From: Geobacteraceae bacterium
GTDB taxonomy: Bacteria; Desulfobacterota; Desulfuromonadia; Geobacterales; Geobacteraceae
Assembly (NCBI GenBank): GCA_009773645.1
Contig: WSYB01000006.1
Location: forward strand, 124,001-188,000
DNA length: 64,000 nt
Reading direction: 5' to 3'
The stretch's first letter is position 1; every line of letters starts with the position of its first letter. Below the pieces are notes generated by a model that did no database searches, was not told the origin of the DNA, and saw only the letters and a list, made by a program, of their open reading frames with translations. Below, in pieces: positions 27,868 to 36,412 of the stretch. The position numbers and the translations under genes are program-made.

Positions 27868-28452
27868 GTGGAAAAGAATAAGCATGACACTCATCCGGGC
27901 AATACGGCACAGAAGGGACCTGCTCCAGCGGCGGCCGCCGCTGAGGAAGAGGTCAAGGAGCCTGCGGCAGTTGATGAGAGGATTAAGCCGCTTGAAGAGG
28001 CGCTGGCTGCAAAGGAAAGCGAGGCAAGAGAGAACTGGGACAAGTACGTGCGCGAGCGGGCCGACTTGGAGAACTACCGCAAGCGGGTGCAGAAGGAAAA
28101 GGAGGAAATCCTCAAATACGGCAACGAAAGCCTGATCCTGGAGATCCTTCCCGTTCTCGACAGCATGGAGAGGGCTCTGGCGCACTCTTCCGAAGAATCC
28201 CAGGCCGCGGTCATCGAAGGTGTTCGGCTTACCCATAACATGCTCCTGTCGGCGCTGAAGAAGTTCGGCGTTACCGAAATCGAGGCAGCTAAAGGCTCTC
28301 CCTTCGATTCCGCCTGCCACCACGCCATGTGCCAGGTGGAAAACGGAGAACTCCCTCCCAACACCGTTGTTGAGGAGTTCCAGAAGGGGTATACGCTCAA
28401 CGGGCGCCTGCTGCGGCCGGCGATGGTTTCGGTGGCGATAGCGCCGAAATAG
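27868..28452 (+). CDS. grpE: Nucleotide exchange factor GrpE
   Basis: 194 residues from a GTG start, chosen because AAGGAGA lies at a good distance upstream and no ATG fits. An N-terminal acidic/Ala-rich tail (1-45) leads into the long coiled coil (EESEAREN-type heptads, [22 protein letters not shown]) and a C-terminal beta domain ([46 protein letters not shown]). It releases ADP from DnaK in the cytoplasm. It follows hrcA by 34 bases; a snap-back repeat separates it from dnaK. Confidence 0.95.
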   Translation: MEKNKHDTHPGNTAQKGPAPAAAAAEEEVKEPAAVDERIKPLEEALAAKESEARENWDKYVRERADLENYRKRVQKEKEEILKYGNESLILEILPVLDSMERALAHSSEESQAAVIEGVRLTHNMLLSALKKFGVTEIEAAKGSPFDSACHHAMCQVENGELPPNTVVEEFQKGYTLNGRLLRPAMVSVAIAPK

Positions 28453-28461
28453 TGAAGGATG

Positions 28462-28528
28462 TTCTATGTTCTAAGTTCTAAGTTCTACGTTAACAAGCGC
28501 ACGAGCCCCTTGAACTTAGAACTTTTTT
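28462..28528 (+). terminator. Heptamer array folding back into a terminator-like hairpin
   Basis: Four 7-bp units (TTCTATG, TTCTAAG, TTCTAAG, TTCTACG; 28462-28489) are answered by inverted units GAACTTA and GAACTTT (28512-28525), giving a perfect 13-bp stem (28473-28485 with 28512-28524) and then a T run. It could lower transcription from grpE into dnaK. The same design with other units is found at 45234 and 53071. Confidence 0.55.
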
Positions 28529-28602
28529 CATCGTCCCCTTGTTTTTTTGCCGTGGGATGGTTAGGTTATCAATAGGATTTATCAATAAGGAGGATTATTT
28601 TC

Positions 28603-30522
28603 ATGAGTAAAGTGATCGGGATCGATTTAGGGACCACCAACTCCTGCGTTGCCGTAATGGAGGGGGGGGAGCCCGTTGTCATAGCCAATGCGGAGGGGAG
28701 CCGCACCACCCCTTCCATGGTCGCCTTCACCGAGAGCGGGGAGCGGCTTGTGGGGCAGCAGGCCAAGCGCCAGGCCGTAACCAACCCGGAGAACACCCTT
28801 TTTGCCATCAAGCGCCTCATCGGCCGCAAGTTCGATACCGACGTGGTGAAGAGGGACATCGCCATCTCCCCCTTCAAGATCGTCAGGGCGGACAACGGCG
28901 ACGCCTGGGTGGAGGTGCGGGATAAAAGGTATTCCCCCCCCGAGATCTCGGCCATGATCCTGCAGAAGATGAAGAAGACCGCCGAGGACTATCTGGGGGA
29001 GACCGTGACCGATGCGGTCATCACGGTGCCGGCCTACTTTGACGACTCCCAGCGCCAGGCGACCAAGGACGCGGGTAAAATTGCCGGCCTGAACGTGCTC
29101 CGCATCATCAATGAGCCGACCGCCGCGGCTCTTGCCTACGGATTGGACAAGAAGAAGGAAGAGAAGATTGCGGTCTTTGACCTGGGGGGAGGGACCTTCG
29201 ACATCTCCATCCTGGAACTGGGAGAAGGGGTCTTCGAGGTGAAATCGACCAACGGCGACACCTTCCTGGGTGGCGAGGACTTTGACCAATTAATCATCGA
29301 CTGGATCGCCGACGAGTTCAAACGGGAGCAGGGGATCAACCTGAGGAGCGACAAGATGGCGCTCCAGCGCCTCAAGGAGGCGGCCGAGAAGGCCAAGTGC
29401 GAGCTGTCCACTTCTCTTGAGACCGACATTAACCTCCCATTTATCACCGCCGACGCCACCGGCCCCAAGCACCTCACCCTGAAGCTGACCAGGGCCAAGC
29501 TGGAGTCGCTCTGCGCCGACCTGATCGCCAAGCTGGAAGGTCCCTGCCGGACCGCCCTCAAGGATGCGGGGCTCACCCCGGCTGAAGTTGACGAGGTGAT
29601 CCTGGTGGGAGGGATGACCCGCATGCCGGCCGTTCAGAAAAAGGTGCAGGATATCTTCGGCAAGGCCCCCAACCGCGGGGTCAACCCCGACGAGGTGGTT
29701 GCCATCGGCGCCGCCATTCAGGCCGGCGTACTGCGGGGAGAGGTGAAGGATGTGCTGCTCCTGGACGTTACGCCGCTTTCCCTCGGGATCGAGACCCTGG
29801 GGGGGGTTATGACCAAGCTGATCGACAAAAACACCACCATCCCCTGCAGAAAGTCTCAGGTCTTCTCCACCGCCGCCGATAATCAGCCTGCGGTGACCAT
29901 TCATGTCCTTCAGGGAGAGCGGGAGATGTCCACCGACAACAAGACCCTCGGCAATTTCGAATTGACCGGCATCCCCCCCGCTCCCCGCGGTGTTCCCCAG
30001 GTCGAAGTGACCTTCGACATCGACGCCAACGGCATCGTCCATGTTTCCGCCAAAGACCTGGGTACCGGCAAGGAGCAGTCAATCCGCATCACCGCATCGA
30101 GCGGTCTCGCCAAGGAAGAGATCGACAAGATGGTCAGAGATGCGGAGGCTCACGCAGACGAGGACAAGAAGAAGCGGGAGCTGATCGAGGCCAGGAATCA
30201 GGCCGACAGCCTCATCTATTCCACCGAAAAGTCCCTTAATGAATTCGGCGACAAGATCGACGCCACGGAGAAGAAAAAGATCGAGGATGCTTCTGCCGCC
30301 CTGAAGAAGGCGATGGAAGGAAGCGATCTCGACACCATCAAGAAAGCCAGCGACGAACTGGCGCAGGCTTCCCACAAGCTGGCTGAAGCGGTCTATGCAA
30401 AGGCCCAGGCCGGCGATGGCGTCGGCGCGACCGGTGAAGCGGCCAAGGAGGAGGGGGGCAAGGGCGAAAAGGTTGTGGAAGCCGAATTCGAAGAGGTAAA
30501 GGAAGACAAGGACAAGAAATAA
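28603..30522 (+). CDS. dnaK: Chaperone DnaK (Hsp70)
   Basis: 639 residues, family length. ATPase domain signatures are present: [14 protein letters not shown] at the start, [14 protein letters not shown], and [14 protein letters not shown]. The substrate-binding domain follows ([18 protein letters not shown]), with a helical lid and a charged C-terminus ending [17 protein letters not shown] precedes the ATG. DnaK binds unfolded proteins with DnaJ and GrpE. Regulation is through HrcA/CIRCE upstream, possibly modulated by the hairpin between grpE and dnaK. Confidence 0.97.
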   Translation: MSKVIGIDLGTTNSCVAVMEGGEPVVIANAEGSRTTPSMVAFTESGERLVGQQAKRQAVTNPENTLFAIKRLIGRKFDTDVVKRDIAISPFKIVRADNGDAWVEVRDKRYSPPEISAMILQKMKKTAEDYLGETVTDAVITVPAYFDDSQRQATKDAGKIAGLNVLRIINEPTAAALAYGLDKKKEEKIAVFDLGGGTFDISILELGEGVFEVKSTNGDTFLGGEDFDQLIIDWIADEFKREQGINLRSDKMALQRLKEAAEKAKCELSTSLETDINLPFITADATGPKHLTLKLTRAKLESLCADLIAKLEGPCRTALKDAGLTPAEVDEVILVGGMTRMPAVQKKVQDIFGKAPNRGVNPDEVVAIGAAIQAGVLRGEVKDVLLLDVTPLSLGIETLGGVMTKLIDKNTTIPCRKSQVFSTAADNQPAVTIHVLQGEREMSTDNKTLGNFELTGIPPAPRGVPQVEVTFDIDANGIVHVSAKDLGTGKEQSIRITASSGLAKEEIDKMVRDAEAHADEDKKKRELIEARNQADSLIYSTEKSLNEFGDKIDATEKKKIEDASAALKKAMEGSDLDTIKKASDELAQASHKLAEAVYAKAQAGDGVGATGEAAKEEGGKGEKVVEAEFEEVKEDKDKK

Positions 30523-30537
30523 CCGACCGATCAATTT

Positions 30538-30586
30538 GTAGGGGCGCGGTTGCCGCGCCCAGGGCGGGGAAACCCCGCCCCTGCAG
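30538..30586. repeat. GTAGGGGCG-type double palindrome, copy 1
   Basis: Two adjacent hairpins: GGGGCGCGG/CCGCGCCC and GGGCGGGG/CCCCGCCC, with GTAGGGGCG at the left edge. Related elements lie at 49878-49930 and 55354-55400. All occur between genes of one transcription unit, here between dnaK and dnaJ. Confidence 0.6.
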
Positions 30587-30655
30587 ACGAATGAAATACG
30601 ACGCATCGGGCAGCGGATTTTTTACGCTGCCTCTTTGCGTTACAAAGGACATATT

Positions 30656-31777
30656 TTGGCAAACGGTGAAAAACGCGATTATTATGAGCTGCTCAGTGTC
30701 CACAAAAACGCTTCTGACACGGAGATAAAGAAGGCTTACCGGAAACTGGCCATCCAGTACCATCCCGACAAGAACCCGGGAAATAAAGAGGCAGAGGAAA
30801 AATTCAAGGAGATGTCCGAGGCGTACGAGGTCCTTTCCGATCCACAGAAAAGGGCGCAGTACGACCAGTTCGGCCATGCCGGTCTGGGTGGAGGCGGATT
30901 CAACGCCGGCGGTTTCGGTTTTGGCGCGAGCTCTCCTTTCGGCGATATCTTCAGCGACATATTCGGCGATATCTTCGGCGGCACCAGGCAAAGAACGCGC
31001 GGCCGGCGCGGCGACGATCTGCAGTATAACCTGGAGATCAGATTTGAAGAGGCGGCCTTCGGCGTGGAGACAAAGATCGACGTTCCCTATGCCAAGCGTT
31101 GCGGCACCTGCGAAGGGAGCGGCGCCAAACCGGGGACCGAACCCAAGACCTGCCCCACCTGCCGTGGCGCAGGACAGGTCAGGTTTCAGCAGGGATTTTT
31201 CAGCGTCAGCAAAACCTGCAATCATTGCAACGGCGAAGGGCGCGTTGTGGACAACCCCTGTCAAACCTGCCGGGGCACCGGCAGCGTAAGAGACACAAAG
31301 GCTCTGTCGGTAAAGATCCCCCCGGGAGTGGAGACCGGCAACAGGCTAAAGCTTGCCGGTGAAGGGGGGCAGGGGCTCAAGGGGGGCCCAAATGGCGACC
31401 TTTATGTGTTCATATCGGTGCGCGAGCATTCGATTTTCAAGAGAGAAGACAATGACGTCATCTGCGAAATACCCATCAGCTTTGTCCAGGCAGCGCTGGG
31501 GTGTGAGTTGGATGTCCCGACCCTGGACGGCAAGGTATCCATGAAGATCCCCGAGGGGAGCCAGTCCGGCAGGATATTCAGGCTGCGCGGCAAGGGGATA
31601 CCGGCCCTGCAGGGGTACGGCCGGGGGGACCAGCTGGTGGTTATCCGGGTGGAAACCCCCACAAGCCTCAACAAGCGCCAAAAGGAGCTTTTGGAGGAGT
31701 TTGCCCGGATCAGCGGCGAAGAGGCCCATCCCATGCGGAAGAACTTCTTTGAAAAGGTAATGGATATTCTGAGCTGA
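30656..31777 (+). CDS. dnaJ: Chaperone DnaJ (Hsp40)
   Basis: 373 residues from a TTG start at 30656, chosen because AAAGGA lies 6 bases upstream and the protein then begins just before KRDYYELL as in the family; an earlier in-frame TTG (30635) lacks this support. J domain with HPD (QYHPDKNPG), then the Gly/Phe-rich linker ([13 protein letters not shown]), four zinc-binding CxxCxGxG repeats ([32 protein letters not shown]) and the C-terminal beta domains. It stimulates DnaK ATPase. Last chaperone gene of the heat-shock operon. Confidence 0.95.
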   Translation: MANGEKRDYYELLSVHKNASDTEIKKAYRKLAIQYHPDKNPGNKEAEEKFKEMSEAYEVLSDPQKRAQYDQFGHAGLGGGGFNAGGFGFGASSPFGDIFSDIFGDIFGGTRQRTRGRRGDDLQYNLEIRFEEAAFGVETKIDVPYAKRCGTCEGSGAKPGTEPKTCPTCRGAGQVRFQQGFFSVSKTCNHCNGEGRVVDNPCQTCRGTGSVRDTKALSVKIPPGVETGNRLKLAGEGGQGLKGGPNGDLYVFISVREHSIFKREDNDVICEIPISFVQAALGCELDVPTLDGKVSMKIPEGSQSGRIFRLRGKGIPALQGYGRGDQLVVIRVETPTSLNKRQKELLEEFARISGEEAHPMRKNFFEKVMDILS

Positions 31778-31784
31778 ACTTCTT

Positions 31785-32396
31785 ATGCCTGCAAATTGCA
31801 ACAATAAATTTGCCTTGCTGGTGACCGGCATGCTCCCCCCTTTCGTAAAGTGGGACTTTCTAAGGCTGCTGTTGCTGTCGTTCCTCGCCGCATCGCTTTT
31901 TTCCCTTTCCTCTCCTGTTGAGGCAGGGACCACTCTCACCTCAAGGACTACGCTTCTGCGGAACCGGGAATATGCGGAAGCCCTCCTGGAAGGGATCAGA
32001 AACGCCCGCAAAAGCGTTATTCTCTCATTTTACCTCTTCAAGGTAACCGGGTCACGGGGCAACCTGCCGCGCAAGATTGCCGAAGAGCTGCTTAACGCCA
32101 GGAAGCGCGGGGTGGACGTAACGGTAATCCTGGAAAAGCAGAGCGGCGATAAAGACCCGCTCAATGAAGAAAACCGCCAAACGGCCGCGTTCCTCAACCG
32201 CGGAGGGGTGAAGGTCTTTTTCGATTCTCCCCACGTCACCACCCATACCAAGACCGCGATAATTGACAGCCGCTATGTCTACCTGGGAAGCCACAACCTC
32301 ACCCAAAGCGCCCTCCGGCATAACAATGAACTCTCGGTTCTCATCGATTCTCCTGAAATGGCCGCGGAGGCCAAGGCCTACCTGGACCGGCTGTAA
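31785..32396 (+). CDS. Exported single-HKD phospholipase D-like protein
   Basis: 203 residues. An N-terminal hydrophobic stretch (FLRLLLLSFLAASLFSLSSPVEAG, about residues 25-48) is a signal peptide. The catalytic HKD motif is present once: HTKTAIIDSRYVYLGSHN. One motif per chain is typical of small Nuc-type endonucleases that work as dimers; the alternative is a lipid-active enzyme. It starts 8 bases after dnaJ, so it may be heat-shock co-transcribed. The substrate cannot be told. Confidence 0.8.
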   Translation: MPANCNNKFALLVTGMLPPFVKWDFLRLLLLSFLAASLFSLSSPVEAGTTLTSRTTLLRNREYAEALLEGIRNARKSVILSFYLFKVTGSRGNLPRKIAEELLNARKRGVDVTVILEKQSGDKDPLNEENRQTAAFLNRGGVKVFFDSPHVTTHTKTAIIDSRYVYLGSHNLTQSALRHNNELSVLIDSPEMAAEAKAYLDRL

Positions 32397-32569
32397 AAGC
32401 GGACAATGGTTCTCCCCGGATTGCCTCTTTACCCTCTTCATCCCAGCAATGGTTTCCAATTTGGAAACGAGTTTCCGGATAGAAAGTAAATAGTACTTAG
32501 TCCTTTCCTTTATCAAACAGCATGATATACTTTCTTTTTGTGAAATTCGTAAAGGGACAGGGTAACCGG

Positions 32570-33319
32570 ATGGACGTCAAAGAACTGAAAATTCTTCTGC
32601 AAAACCTCAAAAACGGTGACATTGATCTTGATGACGCCATGGAACGGCTGAAACATCTCCCTTTCGAAGACATCGGACATGCCAATATCGACCACCATCG
32701 GGGGCTGCGGCTGGGGTTCCCGGAGGTGATCTTCGGAGAAGGAAAGAGCGTCGGGCAGATCGAGAAGATCATCACCGCGCTCTTTGACAAAGGAAACAAC
32801 ATCCTTGTTACGCGGCTTGACGAAGGAAAGGCCCAGAAGATCAAAGAGAATTTCCCTGTCGCCGGTTATCACGGCGACGGCCGCTGTCTGACCATCGAAC
32901 AGAAACCGGTGGAAATGAAGGGAAAGGGGAAACTCCTGGTGATCTCGGCCGGCACCTCCGACATCCCGGTGGCGGCGGAGGCGGTGGTGACCGCGCAGAT
33001 GATGGGGAACGAGGTGGAACATCTCTACGATGTGGGAGTGGCGGGGATACATCGTCTTCTGGCCCGGAAGGACAAGCTGTTTGCCGCGCGGGTGATCATC
33101 GTCGTGGCCGGCATGGAAGGGGCGCTCCCGTCGGTAGTGGCCGGACTTGTGGGGAAGCCGGTGATCGGCGTGCCGACATCGGTCGGGTACGGTGCCTCAT
33201 TCGGCGGGATCGCGCCGCTTCTGGGGATGCTCAACTCGTGTGCCGCCGGAGTCACGGTGGTCAATATCGACAACGGCTTCGGTGCGGGATATGCAGCGAG
33301 TCTGATGAACCGGGAATAG
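32570..33319 (+). CDS. larB: LarB, pyridinium-3,5-biscarboxylate synthase
   Basis: 249 residues from ATG 32570 (MDVKELKILLQNLKNG); an upstream start at 32522 adds 16 hydrophobic residues without support. The conserved LarB N-terminus (DHHRGLRLGFPEVIFGEGKS) and the AIR-carboxylase-like domain (VISAGTSDIPVAAEAV, VVAGMEGALPSVVAGLV, PTSVGYGASFGG) are present. LarB carboxylates nicotinate adenine dinucleotide as the first step of the nickel-pincer nucleotide cofactor. larC follows after a repeat element; larA and larE are not in the window. Confidence 0.93.
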   Translation: MDVKELKILLQNLKNGDIDLDDAMERLKHLPFEDIGHANIDHHRGLRLGFPEVIFGEGKSVGQIEKIITALFDKGNNILVTRLDEGKAQKIKENFPVAGYHGDGRCLTIEQKPVEMKGKGKLLVISAGTSDIPVAAEAVVTAQMMGNEVEHLYDVGVAGIHRLLARKDKLFAARVIIVVAGMEGALPSVVAGLVGKPVIGVPTSVGYGASFGGIAPLLGMLNSCAAGVTVVNIDNGFGAGYAASLMNRE

Positions 33320-33358
33320 AAGCAGTAGTAACAGCCTTTTATACCTGCGACATTAAGT

Positions 33359-33444
33359 CCCCCTTTCGTAAAGGGGGATTTAGGGGGATTTATCGTTGGC
33401 GACAGTTGTAAATCCCCCCCTGGCCCCCCTTTACAAATGGGGGG
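33359..33444. repeat. Long imperfect palindrome with C5/G5 blocks
   Basis: Left arm CCCCCTTTCGTAAAGGGGG followed by ATTTAGGGGGATTTA (33359-33392); right arm is its imperfect inverted copy (33409-33444). Each arm can also fold on itself. This is a widespread kind of intergenic palindromic element in bacteria; it fills most of the larB-larC gap. Confidence 0.6.
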
Positions 33445-33513
33445 AACAAAGGGGCCGCTGAGTTAACCTGATAGCCATCACGGGTAACAGATGAGTTTGG
33501 GAAAGATGTCCAT

Positions 33514-34686
33514 ATGAAGATCATTTATTTCGATTGTTTTGCCGGCATTTCCGGCGACATGACGGTGGGGGCGTTTCTTGACCTGGGGGTCCCCCTGGAA
33601 GTCGTGAAAGGGGAGATCGCCAAACTTCCGATCCCACATTCCAGCTATAGCCTTAGCGCGGAAAAGACCAGCCGCGGGGGAATCACCGCTACCAGGTTTC
33701 ATGTCCATGTGGAGGAACACCAGCCTTATCGCCATTACGCGGACATTGCCGGAATGATTGAGCGCAGTCCCTTGTCTGAGCGGGCAAAGGAGATGGCGCA
33801 ACGGATATTCTTCAGACTGGCTGAGGCGGAAGCTCGGGTGCACGGAGTGGAGATCGGCCATGTCCACTTCCATGAAGTGGGGGCGGTCGATTCCATTGTG
33901 GATATTGTCGGTACTGCCGTATGCCTTGTCTACCTGGGGATCGAGGAGATCCATGTCTCTCCCCTTCCCTACGGCAGTGGCTATATCGAGACCGCCCACG
34001 GCAGACTGCCGGTACCGGCCCCTGCCACCGCCGAACTTCTGCAGGGGATGCCGGTTCACGGCGAAATCGGGCCGGGGGAACGGGTGACCCCTACCGGCGC
34101 GGCCATTGTCGCGGCCCTCGCCCACGGTTTCGGCCGGTCTCCGGCAATGCACGTCAGTGCCATGGGATATGGCGCGGGTAGCAGGGATTTTGCCGATACG
34201 CCGAATATTTTGCGCCTTGTCATGGGGGAAACGGTTGGCAAACTTCAGAACGAAGAAATTTATGTGGTCGAGACCCACATAGACGATATGAATCCCGAAG
34301 TCCTCGGCTTCCTCATGGAGCGCCTCCTGGAATCCGGGGCTCTGGACGTGGCCTTTTCTCCACTCCAAATGAAGAAAAACCGTCCCGGTGTGAAGCTGAC
34401 CGTCCTTTCTCCCCGTGAAAAGCTGGATCAGTTGGCCCGCCTGGTATTGACCGAATCGACGGCCATAGGTGTCCGCTATTATCCGGTGGAGCGGATCGTC
34501 CTCGATCGTTCCGTTGAAGAACGGGACACGTCCCTGGGAAAGACGCTGGTGAAGGTGATTCGTGATGACGGGAAGCCTTTGCGGGTTGCGCCGGAGTTTG
34601 AAGAGTGCAGGCGCCTGGCCCGCGAGAAAGGGATTCCCATATTGGAGGTCTACAAGATCATCGAAAGAGAAACCTCCGGCCGATGA
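33514..34686 (+). CDS. larC: LarC, nickel insertion for the nickel-pincer cofactor
   Basis: 390 residues in one uninterrupted frame; in some bacteria larC is split into larC1/larC2. Begins MKIIYFDCFAGISGDM; conserved VHFHEVGAVDSIVDIVG, TPTGAA and VVETHIDDMNPEVLGF (the last is the start of the C2 part). LarC inserts nickel into the sulfurated pyridinium nucleotide in a CTP-dependent way. It overlaps pgpA by 4 bases (ATGA). The presence of larB and larC implies that the cell makes the cofactor for lactate racemase or another LarA-type enzyme elsewhere. Confidence 0.93.
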   Translation: MKIIYFDCFAGISGDMTVGAFLDLGVPLEVVKGEIAKLPIPHSSYSLSAEKTSRGGITATRFHVHVEEHQPYRHYADIAGMIERSPLSERAKEMAQRIFFRLAEAEARVHGVEIGHVHFHEVGAVDSIVDIVGTAVCLVYLGIEEIHVSPLPYGSGYIETAHGRLPVPAPATAELLQGMPVHGEIGPGERVTPTGAAIVAALAHGFGRSPAMHVSAMGYGAGSRDFADTPNILRLVMGETVGKLQNEEIYVVETHIDDMNPEVLGFLMERLLESGALDVAFSPLQMKKNRPGVKLTVLSPREKLDQLARLVLTESTAIGVRYYPVERIVLDRSVEERDTSLGKTLVKVIRDDGKPLRVAPEFEECRRLAREKGIPILEVYKIIERETSGR

Positions 34687-35132
34687 GACGCTTTGTCATC
34701 ATTTGTGCCACCTGGGGCGGGACCGGGTACAGCCCGTTTGCCTCGGGCACGGTCGGCACCCTGGCTGCAATCCCCTTTTATCTGCTCCTGGCAGGGCTTT
34801 CTCTCCCCCTCTATATCGTGACGCTTTTTCCCTTTTTCTTTTTTTCCTGCTGGGTTGCCGGTCGGGCGGAGGAAGTTTTCAATGAGAAGGATTCAGGCAA
34901 GATCGTTATCGATGAAGTGGTAGGCTATCTGGTCACCATGACCGGTGTCCCCCTTTCCTGGCGAGGTGTCCTGCTCGGCTTTTGCCTCTTCCGTTTCTTT
35001 GACATATGCAAGATAGAACCCGCCGGATACTTTGACCGGCACATGAAAAACGGCTACGGCGTGGTGCTGGACGATGTGGTTGCGGGCGTTTATGCGTGCC
35101 TTGCGCTGCACATCATTTTGAGGTTCGTTTGA
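34683..35132 (+). CDS. pgpA: Phosphatidylglycerophosphatase A
   Basis: 149 residues from ATG 34683, overlapping the larC stop; this start puts the conserved ATWGGTGYSPFASGTVGT near the N-terminus as in PgpA. Hydrophobic segments (IPFYLLLAGLSLPLYIVTLFPFFFF; WRGVLLGFCLFRFFD) fit an inner membrane protein, and IVIDEVVGY and DDVVAGVYA are family motifs. It removes phosphate from phosphatidylglycerol phosphate in phospholipid synthesis. The stop overlaps the cinA start. Confidence 0.93.
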   Translation: MRRFVIICATWGGTGYSPFASGTVGTLAAIPFYLLLAGLSLPLYIVTLFPFFFFSCWVAGRAEEVFNEKDSGKIVIDEVVGYLVTMTGVPLSWRGVLLGFCLFRFFDICKIEPAGYFDRHMKNGYGVVLDDVVAGVYACLALHIILRFV

Positions 35133-36370
35133 ATATCTCGACGATTTCCATTGGCGATGAACTCGTTTTCGGTGAAGTGGTGGACACCAATTCCGCCCGG
35201 ATAGCAGAGCGGCTCTATACGGCCGGCTTTAAGGTGCAGCGGCATCTGACGGTCGGCGATGTCGAGTCCGACATCACGGAGGCTGTCCGCACCCTTGCCG
35301 GGGAAAGCGAAGCGGTCATCGTCACCGGCGGGCTCGGCCCCACTGCTGATGATATTACCGCAATGGCTGCGGCAAAAGCCGCCGCTCGCAGGCTGGTCCT
35401 GAACGAGGAGGCCCTGGCCCATGTCAAGGTGGTTACCGGGAAACTGGGGGACAGCGCCTTCCCGTTGAACGAAAAGCAGGCTCTCCTTCCTGCCGGGGCA
35501 ACCGTGATCCCAAACCCCACGGGCACCGCCTGCGGCTTTCATCTGACCTGCGGCGGCTGTTCACTCTTTTTTTTGCCGGGGGTCCCCAACGAGATGATAC
35601 GGATGCTGGATGAGTCGGTTATCCCTTTCATTCAGCAGAAATGGAAGCAAAGACGGTTTATCCGGACGCGGGTGTTGAAGGTTTTCGGCCCTTCCGAAGC
35701 GGAGGTGAATTCCCTTGTGAAGGGGGTTGCCGCACCGGATGCCGGCGTTACGGTCGCCTTTTGCGTCAACTTTCCCGAGATCCTGGTGAAACTGCGCGCA
35801 GAGGGGGACGATGAAAGACATGTTGCCGAAGCGCTTGACAGGGCCGGTGAGAAGGCGCGTCAAAAACTGCAAGGGTACCTTTTTGCCGAAGACGATGACA
35901 CCATCGATTCGGTAGTGGCTGCGCTTTTCCGGACAAAGGGGGTTACCCTTTCCCTGGCGGAATCGTGCACCGGCGGGATGGTGGCGAAGCGGATAACCGA
36001 TATCCCCGGCAGTTCCGCCTATTTTCTGGAGGGGGTCGTCACTTATTCCAATGCCGCCAAGATGCGGACGCTCGATGTCTCTCCCCGCCTCCTGGAAGAA
36101 AAGGGGGCGGTTAGCTCGGAAGTGGCCCTGGCCATGGCCAGGGGGATGCGCAACCTTTCCGGCAGCGACATCGCCCTTGCCGTCACCGGTATCGCCGGTC
36201 CCGAAGGGGGAAGCGCGGAAAAGCCTGTCGGCACCGTTTTCATCGCCCTGGCCGGCCGGAGCGGGTGCCGGGCAACGAAGTACAATTTTTTCGGTGACAG
36301 GGAGGAAGTCAGGACGATTGCCTCATTTACCGCCATGGATTGGCTGAGAAGGCACCTCCTCTCTCTTTAG
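35129..36370 (+). CDS. cinA: CinA, competence/damage-inducible protein with NMN amidase domain
   Basis: 413 residues from TTG 35129, which overlaps the pgpA stop and directly gives NISTISIGDELVFGEVVDTN, the family N-terminus; the frame from 35096 adds non-homologous residues. N-terminal molybdopterin-binding-like domain (VIVTGGLGPTADDIT), linker, and C-terminal PncC-type amidase (LAESCTGGMVAKRITDIPGSS). CinA recycles NMN and ADP-ribose-type products. It lies a few kb upstream of recA, as in many bacteria where the two are linked. Confidence 0.93.
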   Translation: MNISTISIGDELVFGEVVDTNSARIAERLYTAGFKVQRHLTVGDVESDITEAVRTLAGESEAVIVTGGLGPTADDITAMAAAKAAARRLVLNEEALAHVKVVTGKLGDSAFPLNEKQALLPAGATVIPNPTGTACGFHLTCGGCSLFFLPGVPNEMIRMLDESVIPFIQQKWKQRRFIRTRVLKVFGPSEAEVNSLVKGVAAPDAGVTVAFCVNFPEILVKLRAEGDDERHVAEALDRAGEKARQKLQGYLFAEDDDTIDSVVAALFRTKGVTLSLAESCTGGMVAKRITDIPGSSAYFLEGVVTYSNAAKMRTLDVSPRLLEEKGAVSSEVALAMARGMRNLSGSDIALAVTGIAGPEGGSAEKPVGTVFIALAGRSGCRATKYNFFGDREEVRTIASFTAMDWLRRHLLSL

Positions 36371-36412
36371 CCCCTGCGGAGAATGGTCGGGTGCAGTCAG
36401 CGGAGCTGAAAA

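Noticed and set aside
29290-30042. Long minus-strand open frame of 250 codons inside dnaK
   Set aside because: Shadow of the GC-rich dnaK frame; Gly/His/Leu-rich translation without homology features.
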